Positions 26,529 to 32,319 of a stretch of 32,319 bases of DNA are shown here, one piece after another. The notes beneath the pieces are model-generated. The model had not been told where the DNA came from. It made no database searches and saw only the letters and a program-made list of their open reading frames with translations. The DNA is from an uncultured Bacteroidota bacterium (GTDB lineage Bacteria > Bacteroidota > Bacteroidia > Chitinophagales > Chitinophagaceae): the NCBI GenBank assembly GCA_903831935.1, contig CAIKZP010000203.1, positions 1 through 32,319 on the forward strand, written 5' to 3'. The first letter of the stretch is position 1. Every line of letters starts with the position of its first letter. A program made the translations under genes and the position numbers.

Positions 26529-28388
26529 TTGGAAAAAATAAAAAATGAACACATTTTAGCTGCCATAAAAGAAATCGAAGCAAACCCATTACTAAGAAAA
26601 GGTCGCGCTTCAAGTACTTATGATTTAATTTATGATAATAAAGATTACCCTCCTAAACTAGTTATTAGTTTGGCAAATAAATATGCAACAGGTAAAGAAT
26701 TAGACCCTAATGAATTTAATGGTGGCCCAAACACACCTGCATTTGATCTTTTAAAAAAAGAAGGATTTGCCATTGTTGAAAAAAACGATTCAATTAAATT
26801 TAATGTTATAAATGAATATATATCAAAATTGAAATCTGGAGAAATCAGTGCTGCTAAATCTATCAAATCATTAATTGAGAATAATAATTTCGAACATAAT
26901 TTGAAAGTAATTGATGAATTATTTTTTAATAATAAATTAAAAGATATTAACTCAAAAAATTACATAAAAAATATTGAATTTATTAAAGAGGTACATAAAA
27001 TAAAATCTAAAGAATACAATGATTTCAATGTATGGAGTGCTTCCAAAACCTTATTAAGAAAGATAAATGAAAATTTAATAAAACGGCATGATGAATTAAA
27101 TAGAAAAGTAGGCTTTCCAGATAATGGTAATGGTATATATAAATCTTTTTTAGGTGAAAATAATCTTTTAGCATTTGTAATGAAAAAGTTTGAGAAAATT
27201 GAAACTAAGGTTTCACCTTTAAATGGGAATCATTTTATTGATACACAAAATGAATTTGGTTTTATATCCTTCTATCAAAATACACGAGAAGTAGGTTTAA
27301 TATTCTCCCCTCAACTTATTCAACGTTTTGTTGCCTCTTTATGTACCAAACCATTTGTAATTTGTAGTGGTCTTTCAGGTTCCGGTAAAACAAAATTAGC
27401 ACAAGCATTCGCACAATGGATTACAGCAGATGAATCTCAATATGTAATTGTACCTGTTGGTGCAGATTGGACTAATCGTGAACCACTTTTAGGTTATCCA
27501 AATGCTTTGAATAAAGAAGAATATGTAAGCCCTGAAAATGGCGTTTTAGATTTAATGATTAGAGCAAAGGAAAATATTGAGAACATAGAAGAGCTAACAA
27601 AACCCCACTTCTTGATATTAGATGAAATGAATTTAAGTCACGTTGAACGGTATTTTTCTGATTTTTTAAGCACCATGGAATCTGGTGATAAAATACCATT
27701 ACATAAGATTGAAAACGACTCTTTAATTGTCCCTCCTTCAATAAAACTTCCAAAGAATTTATTCATTGTAGGAACCGTAAATATTGATGAAACTACCTAC
27801 ATGTTTAGTCCAAAGGTTTTAGACAGAGCCAATACAATTGAATTTAGATTAACAGAAAAGGATTTAGAAGATTTTATTGCAAGTGATATAAAACTTGATA
27901 TGGAGTTATTAAAGGCTCAAGGTGCAAATATGTCGGACGGCTTTATGAGAATGGCGTTACAAGAAACTGATAAGAATCTGAAATCATCCGAAGCAGATTT
28001 AAAACTTTTCTTTTCTGAATTAAAAAAATCAGGTGCTGAATTTGGTTATAGAACAGCAAGCGAAATTGGAAGGTTAATGTATATGCTAAAAGAACTTGGC
28101 GAATCAGGGGACAACTTACTTGATATTGCCATAATGCAGAAATTACTACCAAAATTGCATGGTTCAAGAAACAAGCTTTCAAAAGTGCTTCCCATCTTAG
28201 GTGGTTTTTGTTTGATAGACAATTCAAAAATTAAAGAAGATTACCTGGATAAATTCGTTAGTAATAGTTTAACTGAGGTTGAACTTAAAGCTGACACAAA
28301 CATCAAATACAAAATATCATTCGAGAAAATTTGCAGAATGTATAAAAATGCAGTTGAAAACGGTTTTGCAAGTTACGCTGAAGCTTAA
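26529..28388 (+). CDS. McrB-like AAA+ restriction protein with ScoMcrA-type N-terminal domain
   Basis: This 619-residue protein has an N-terminal ~80 residues ('SSTYDLIYDNKDYPPKLVI', 'GGPNTPAFDLLKKEGF') resembling the head domain of ScoMcrA-type type IV restriction enzymes. The AAA+ domain has Walker A 'SGLSGSGKT' (K287, T288), Walker B 'LILDEMNL' (D365, E366), and the McrB-like segment 'GTVNIDETTYMFSPKVLDR' (415 onward). The McrB family assembles NTP-dependent rings that translocate and activate a nuclease partner on modified DNA. The start is a TTG; no in-frame ATG exists back to the stop at 26502, and the conserved N-terminus needs it. YhcG follows 2 nt downstream. Confidence 0.87.
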   Translation: MEKIKNEHILAAIKEIEANPLLRKGRASSTYDLIYDNKDYPPKLVISLANKYATGKELDPNEFNGGPNTPAFDLLKKEGFAIVEKNDSIKFNVINEYISKLKSGEISAAKSIKSLIENNNFEHNLKVIDELFFNNKLKDINSKNYIKNIEFIKEVHKIKSKEYNDFNVWSASKTLLRKINENLIKRHDELNRKVGFPDNGNGIYKSFLGENNLLAFVMKKFEKIETKVSPLNGNHFIDTQNEFGFISFYQNTREVGLIFSPQLIQRFVASLCTKPFVICSGLSGSGKTKLAQAFAQWITADESQYVIVPVGADWTNREPLLGYPNALNKEEYVSPENGVLDLMIRAKENIENIEELTKPHFLILDEMNLSHVERYFSDFLSTMESGDKIPLHKIENDSLIVPPSIKLPKNLFIVGTVNIDETTYMFSPKVLDRANTIEFRLTEKDLEDFIASDIKLDMELLKAQGANMSDGFMRMALQETDKNLKSSEADLKLFFSELKKSGAEFGYRTASEIGRLMYMLKELGESGDNLLDIAIMQKLLPKLHGSRNKLSKVLPILGGFCLIDNSKIKEDYLDKFVSNSLTEVELKADTNIKYKISFEKICRMYKNAVENGFASYAEA

Positions 28389-28390
28389 AA

Positions 28391-29401
28391 ATGATTAAAG
28401 TGAAAGAGATTCAACCCTTTACAAGTAATTTTATTGAGCACATAAAGCAACTTTTAAGAGAAGCTCAGTATGGTCTTGTTCGTTCTGTCAATTCAATTAT
28501 GGTTCAAACTTATTTCGAGTTAGGAAAACGCATTGTTGAACATGAGCAGAGCGGTAAAGATTATTCCGATTATGGAGAATATCTACTTGACAGACTTTCT
28601 AGTGAGTTATCAAATGAGTTTGGGAAAGGTTTTTCTAAACGAAAACTTGAACTTATTCGAAAATTTTACCTCACCTATAAGATTGCGAAAACACCGTTTT
28701 CGCAATCTATTGGTTGGTCTCACTTTTTGCATCTAATTAGAATAGAAAAAGAAGAAGAACGCAAATTTTATGAGATAGAAACAGAAGCCAATAAATGGAG
28801 TGTAAGAGAACTTTCACGGCAGATAAATACATCATTATATGAAAGACTGAGCTTAAGTAAAGATAAATCTGCTGTGTTGAAATTGGCTTTAAAAGGACAA
28901 ATATTAGAAAGCCCTGCGGATATGATTAAGGATCCTTATGTACTCGAATTTCTTAATTTGCCAGAAGCATCTACCTATAATGAAACGGAACTTGAAAGTG
29001 CCATCATCAATAAATTAGAGCACTTTTTACTTGAATTAGGTAAGGGATTTACTTTTGTTGGCCGTCAGCAAAGATTCACTTTTGATGAAGAGCACTTTAG
29101 GGTAGATTTGGTTTTTTACAATAGAATACTTAAGTGTTTTGTATTAATTGATATTAAAATAGGAAAGTTAAAGCATCAAGATCTAGGGCAAATGCAGATG
29201 TATGTAAACTATTACGACAGATATGTAAAACTAGAAGAGGAAAACAAAACAATAGGAATCATTTTATGTAAAGATAAAAAAGACACCTTAGTTGAAATCA
29301 CCTTACCAGAAAACAACAATCAAATATTCGCGAGTAAATATGAATTGATACTTCCAAGTAAGAAAGAATTGAAACAGCTAATTGAAAATAAATCCGATTA
29401 G
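28391..29401 (+). CDS. YhcG/DUF1016 family PD-(D/E)XK nuclease
   Basis: This 336-residue protein matches the DUF1016 family throughout: an N-terminal helical domain ('YFELGKRIVEHEQSGKDYS', 'GFSKRKLELIRKFYL', 'WSHFLHLIRI'), the linker 'WSVRELSRQINTSLYERL', and a C-terminal nuclease domain with D239 in 'FRVDLVFYNR', D254-I-K256 in 'LIDIKIGKLKHQDLGQMQMY', and a full-length end. Members are often found beside restriction-modification genes. Here the gene lies between the McrB-like and DUF2357 genes with 2 and 6 nt spacing. It therefore looks like an integral part of this cassette, adding a second nuclease to the system. Confidence 0.9.
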   Translation: MIKVKEIQPFTSNFIEHIKQLLREAQYGLVRSVNSIMVQTYFELGKRIVEHEQSGKDYSDYGEYLLDRLSSELSNEFGKGFSKRKLELIRKFYLTYKIAKTPFSQSIGWSHFLHLIRIEKEEERKFYEIETEANKWSVRELSRQINTSLYERLSLSKDKSAVLKLALKGQILESPADMIKDPYVLEFLNLPEASTYNETELESAIINKLEHFLLELGKGFTFVGRQQRFTFDEEHFRVDLVFYNRILKCFVLIDIKIGKLKHQDLGQMQMYVNYYDRYVKLEEENKTIGIILCKDKKDTLVEITLPENNNQIFASKYELILPSKKELKQLIENKSD

Positions 29402-29407
29402 ACATTT

Positions 29408-31705
29408 ATGACATCCCTAACTTTCATATCAATACCATTAGATTTTATAGAAAAGGGCTTAACCCTAACTATAGATGCTAAAAAACCGGATACCTTATTT
29501 GAAGTAATAAATGCAGAACTAGAAGGGGAATGTAGGTATCAACTTAAAGAAGGTTGCTTTTATGATTATGAATTTTCAAATCCCAAATATTTCTTTAAAA
29601 AAACTGATTATGTAGAAGCTCATAGCAGAAAGCAATTTATAGGAATTATTTCGCCCAATATTTATGTAGGTGCTTTAGCCTTTGAAATTTTCAAAGAAGA
29701 GGAAAACAAATACTATAAAATTAAATTGGAAGTTCAATCGGTTAAGTCTGATTATAGAACAGATTATCGTTATATGCTTGAGAGCATCACTGAAAGATGC
29801 ACTGATTTAATCATGCAGATTGATTCTCCGATTAGTCAACATTTTGAAACAGATTTCAATAAGAATCCAGAAACTCTATATCAACGCTTTACTTTTGTAA
29901 AATCATTAATCGATTCACTAGATTTTGAAGAAGCTATTCAAAAAATTGTGTCCAATCCTACAACTAAATGGGAAGAGGAACAAGAGGTAAAAGATATCCG
30001 AAGAATACGAAGATTTAATCAAAAAAATATAAAACAATTGGTTACTAAAAGTAACCGAATAGAAATAAGTAATAATCATTTTTTGAATAAGACTTACGGA
30101 TTAACCTCCATTCCAACTAAAATTGATAGTACAAGGAAAATAGAGTCTATAGACACATCCGAAAATCGTTTTATTAAACATGCATTAGAAGACTTTCTTT
30201 TTTTCTGTGAAAATTGCGAATTAAAATTTGAAAAATATTCAACGGCAAAATTTGAAGTAGGGTTGCTTGCAACAAAACTTTCTACTTTATTAAACCAATC
30301 ATTCTTCAAACAAATATCAAGACCAAGTTCATTAAAGCTAAATAGCCCTGTACTTCAAAGGAAAAGCGGGTATAGAGAGGTTTTAAATGCTTGGCTTAAG
30401 TTTGACCTAGCCGCTAAATTGATTTGGCACGGTGGCGAAAATGTTTATGAAGCTGGCAAGAAAGATATTGCTACGCTATATGAGTATTGGTTGTTTTTTA
30501 CTTTGTTAGATTTATTTAAAGAAGTATTTAAAATTGAACCAAAAAGTATTACCGAATTAATTGATTATGATAAAGACAAACAGAAATTATCGCTTAACTT
30601 AAAGCAGGGAATGGCCATTGCAATGAAAGGTGTATACCAATCTCCATCAAGAAACTTAAATATTCAGTTCTCCTACAATCGTTCTTTTGGTGGCGGTAAA
30701 CCTTTTCCGAATTCAGGCAGTTATACAACTACACTTCGACCTGATTATACGTTATCTATTTGGCCAGAAGAAATAACAGAAGCAAAAGATGCAGAAAGAA
30801 CAGAAATGATTACACACATCCACTTTGATGCAAAATACAAAGTAAAAAATTTTTATGAACTAATTTCTAAACCGAAATACGAGGAGTTGTCAGAGGATGA
30901 GAACATTGACCTAATAAAGGAAGAGGCAGAAGAAGTAAAGAATGGCACATTTAAAAATCAGGATTTACTAAAAATGCATGCTTACAAAGATGCAATTAGA
31001 AGAACTGGTGGTGCTTATGTTTTATATCCAGGCGAAGGGAAGCATAAGCCTTTTAGAGGCTATCATGAATTAATTCCTGGCTTAGGTGCTTTTGTTATTA
31101 AACCCAATAAAGACGATAAAGACAAAGAGCATTTACAAACCTTCATTAGAAAAGTAATTGCAAACTTTATTGATAGAGCATCTCAAAGAGAACACACTGC
31201 AATTAAAGTTTATGATATTCATCAAAAAAGCAAACTTGATAGTGATACTTTAAACGAATCATTACCAGAATATATTAGTAATAAAAAATTAATTCCAAGT
31301 GAAACTTTTGTTCTTGTCGGTTATTACAAAGACGATATTCATTTAAGTTGGATTATAGATGAGGGCTTTTATAATGTTCGTTATGGTGACAAGTATGAAT
31401 TAAGTTCCAATGAAATCGGTGCTCAATATTTACTTTTATATTCTAAAGATCAAACCGAATCGACTTTGTTTTTTAAGCTTAAAAGTAATGGAGCAAAAGT
31501 TTACACAAAATCGGAATTAAAAAAAGACTTAAAATACAAGACTACTCCAAGTCAAGAAATGTATTTGGTATATGAAATCGAAACAGAATGTGAAAAGGAA
31601 TTTTATGGATTAAATATTGATTTAACAAAATTAGCAGGCTTGGAATCAAGCAAAAGACCTACAGCAATTAGTATTGAGCAACTTATGAAATCAAAAATAA
31701 AATAG
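29408..31705 (+). CDS. DUF2357 PD-(D/E)XK protein, McrC-like partner
   Basis: This 765-residue protein starts with a DUF2357-type region. The nuclease signature is in the second half: D446 in 'TLRPDYTLSIWP', then D474-A-K476 in 'HIHFDAKYKV', matching a PD-(D/E)XK active site. Other family-typical features are 'ENRFIKHALEDFL', 'DIATLYEYWLFF', and the late 'GAYVLYPGEGKHKPFRGYH'. DUF2357 proteins commonly accompany McrB-like AAA+ proteins, where they take the role of the McrC endonuclease. It is the last gene of the cassette. No clear terminator follows; a weak hairpin-like core lies at 31800-31815. Confidence 0.85.
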   Translation: MTSLTFISIPLDFIEKGLTLTIDAKKPDTLFEVINAELEGECRYQLKEGCFYDYEFSNPKYFFKKTDYVEAHSRKQFIGIISPNIYVGALAFEIFKEEENKYYKIKLEVQSVKSDYRTDYRYMLESITERCTDLIMQIDSPISQHFETDFNKNPETLYQRFTFVKSLIDSLDFEEAIQKIVSNPTTKWEEEQEVKDIRRIRRFNQKNIKQLVTKSNRIEISNNHFLNKTYGLTSIPTKIDSTRKIESIDTSENRFIKHALEDFLFFCENCELKFEKYSTAKFEVGLLATKLSTLLNQSFFKQISRPSSLKLNSPVLQRKSGYREVLNAWLKFDLAAKLIWHGGENVYEAGKKDIATLYEYWLFFTLLDLFKEVFKIEPKSITELIDYDKDKQKLSLNLKQGMAIAMKGVYQSPSRNLNIQFSYNRSFGGGKPFPNSGSYTTTLRPDYTLSIWPEEITEAKDAERTEMITHIHFDAKYKVKNFYELISKPKYEELSEDENIDLIKEEAEEVKNGTFKNQDLLKMHAYKDAIRRTGGAYVLYPGEGKHKPFRGYHELIPGLGAFVIKPNKDDKDKEHLQTFIRKVIANFIDRASQREHTAIKVYDIHQKSKLDSDTLNESLPEYISNKKLIPSETFVLVGYYKDDIHLSWIIDEGFYNVRYGDKYELSSNEIGAQYLLLYSKDQTESTLFFKLKSNGAKVYTKSELKKDLKYKTTPSQEMYLVYEIETECEKEFYGLNIDLTKLAGLESSKRPTAISIEQLMKSKIK

Positions 31706-31826
31706 ATAGTTCATCTTTCTAGACCAATTTGAAAACACAACTATACAAAATGTACGATGGAATTACAGGATTTGTGGTGTAAATAAAAGATATTTCACTC
31801 CTCCAATAGGCTGAGGTGTAGGTTGT

Positions 31827-31834
31827 TAAGTTTG
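31827..31834 (+). promoter_or_regulatory. Candidate -7 promoter element
   Basis: TAAGTTTG matches the Bacteroidota -7 consensus TAnnTTTG and ends 14 nt before the ATG of the SHOCT-type gene. No good -33 box is visible; the region there holds the CCTCCAATAGG core. Confidence 0.3.
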
Positions 31835-31848
31835 TTAAAATATTAATT

Positions 31849-32097
31849 ATGTCAAACACACCCATACAAGAAATAGCCATTACAAGGTGGGATATTACTT
31901 TAGATGGCAAGATTGCCTGTTGCAGGGTTAACTACGACGACTATATTAATTTTGAAATTGAAATTCTATCAGAAAGTGAAATCGAGGACTATAAAGCCAA
32001 GTTTAGTAAATCTGATAACGTGTTAATTGATCGGCTCACCACTTTGAAAACCATGTTTGACAAGGGCTTGATATCGACCGAAGAATTTGACGATTAG
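31849..32097 (+). CDS. SHOCT-domain protein, interrupted by an amber codon near its end
   Basis: This is a small protein of 82 residues before a TAG at 32095-32097. The C-terminus 'LTTLKTMFDKGLISTEEFDD' is the start of a SHOCT (short C-terminal) domain. The same frame continues past the TAG with 'KKEILEAV' to a TAA at 32122-32124, which is exactly the expected SHOCT ending (EEF-x2-KK-x2-L). The gene therefore once encoded about 91 residues, and a nonsense mutation removed the last 8, unless the codon is suppressed. SHOCT domains are often regulatory or oligomerisation tails. The N-terminal part ('EIAITRWDITLDGKIACCR') is not recognised. Confidence 0.65.
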   Translation: MSNTPIQEIAITRWDITLDGKIACCRVNYDDYINFEIEILSESEIEDYKAKFSKSDNVLIDRLTTLKTMFDKGLISTEEFDD

Positions 32098-32152
32098 AAA
32101 AAAGAGATTCTTGAGGCTGTTTAAAATAGTTTAAATTACAAAAAACAATTAC

Positions 32153-32319
32153 TGTCTCGTCCTAGAAAAACCTTACACTGGGTCTTATACGGATATAGCT
32201 TTACAGTTTTAGAGGTAAAACAACCTCAATGACAACGCAAAACCTTGAACAATTCAAATTCACAGACGAGTTTAAAGAAAAGCTCGTTTTAATGGTGGTT
32301 TATCACAATCACTCTCCAA
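32153..32319 (+). mobile_element. Left end of an insertion sequence (cut by window edge)
   Basis: The element begins TGTCTCGTCC, the same terminal sequence as the repeats at 84-141 and 8759-8816. A transposase start codon follows 76 nt later. The interior differs from the other two copies, apart from CTTTACAGT. The element is cut off at 32319, so its right end and target-site duplication cannot be seen. Confidence 0.6.
32229..32319 (+). CDS. Transposase N-terminus (partial, IS3 OrfA-like)
   Basis: Thirty codons from the ATG at 32229 to the window end encode 'QFKFTDEFKEKLVLMVVYHN', which resembles the first helix of the HTH domain of IS3-family OrfA proteins ('F-T-x-E-F-K-x-K-V-V-L'). It lies just inside the putative IS end. 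The rest of the gene is outside the window, so family placement is provisional. Confidence 0.55.
   Translation, partial: MTTQNLEQFKFTDEFKEKLVLMVVYHNHSP

Noticed and set aside
13791..32097. TAG as a reassigned sense codon
   Set aside because: TAG ends several intact genes here, including YhcG, the DUF2357 protein and the NERD-helicase, so simple nonsense mutations are more likely.

Overview
The window is AT-rich DNA from a member of the Bacteroidota, probably a gliding Chitinophagia, Sphingobacteriia or Flavobacteriia relative. The evidence is a giant secreted protein ending in a type IX secretion / gliding-motility C-terminal domain, an adjacent PorP/SprF gene, the lack of Shine-Dalgarno sites, TTG starts, and promoter-like TAnnTTTG boxes. 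No rRNA, tRNA or CRISPR array is visible.

Region 1 (1-8816) is an envelope/secretion segment. It holds a roughly 2000-residue M4 metalloprotease with four CUB domains and a T9SS-type C-terminus, its PorP/SprF partner, two degraded gene fragments facing each other (7256-7832), and a small secreted protein. Two related ~58 bp sequences starting with TGTCTCGTCC bracket it in inverted orientation (84-141 and 8759-8816). A third copy of the terminus starts at 32153 and leads into a transposase gene, so these look like insertion-sequence ends.

Region 2 (8817-13868) is a patchwork of small accessory genes: a secreted DRGH-motif nuclease, an unrecognised 382-residue protein, an array of three palindromes with an exact 23 bp period upstream of three small overlapping genes (zinc-finger, membrane and HTH proteins), a relatively GC-rich structured non-coding block, a Lys/Asn-rich protein with a DnaJ-like cysteine motif, and an ORF interrupted by an amber codon.

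Region 3 (14008-31705) is a defence island on the + strand. The first part resembles DISARM class 2: a C5-cytosine methyltransferase, a DrmA-type helicase and a DrmB-type DUF1998 protein. No phospholipase-D gene (drmC) is present. Between the methyltransferase and DrmA lie a NERD-nuclease/superfamily-1 helicase fusion and two proteins I do not recognise. All six genes are overlapping or separated by at most 11 nt and look like one operon. After a 155 nt gap comes a second cassette with 2 to 6 nt spacing: a McrB-like AAA+ protein, a YhcG/DUF1016 PD-(D/E)XK nuclease, and a DUF2357 PD-(D/E)XK protein in the position of McrC. The inference is that a modification-dependent restriction module is stacked behind a DISARM variant; the methyltransferase would mark self DNA.

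Region 4 (31706-32319) has a SHOCT-domain gene interrupted by an amber codon near its end, followed by the left end of an IS element with a transposase gene cut by the window edge.
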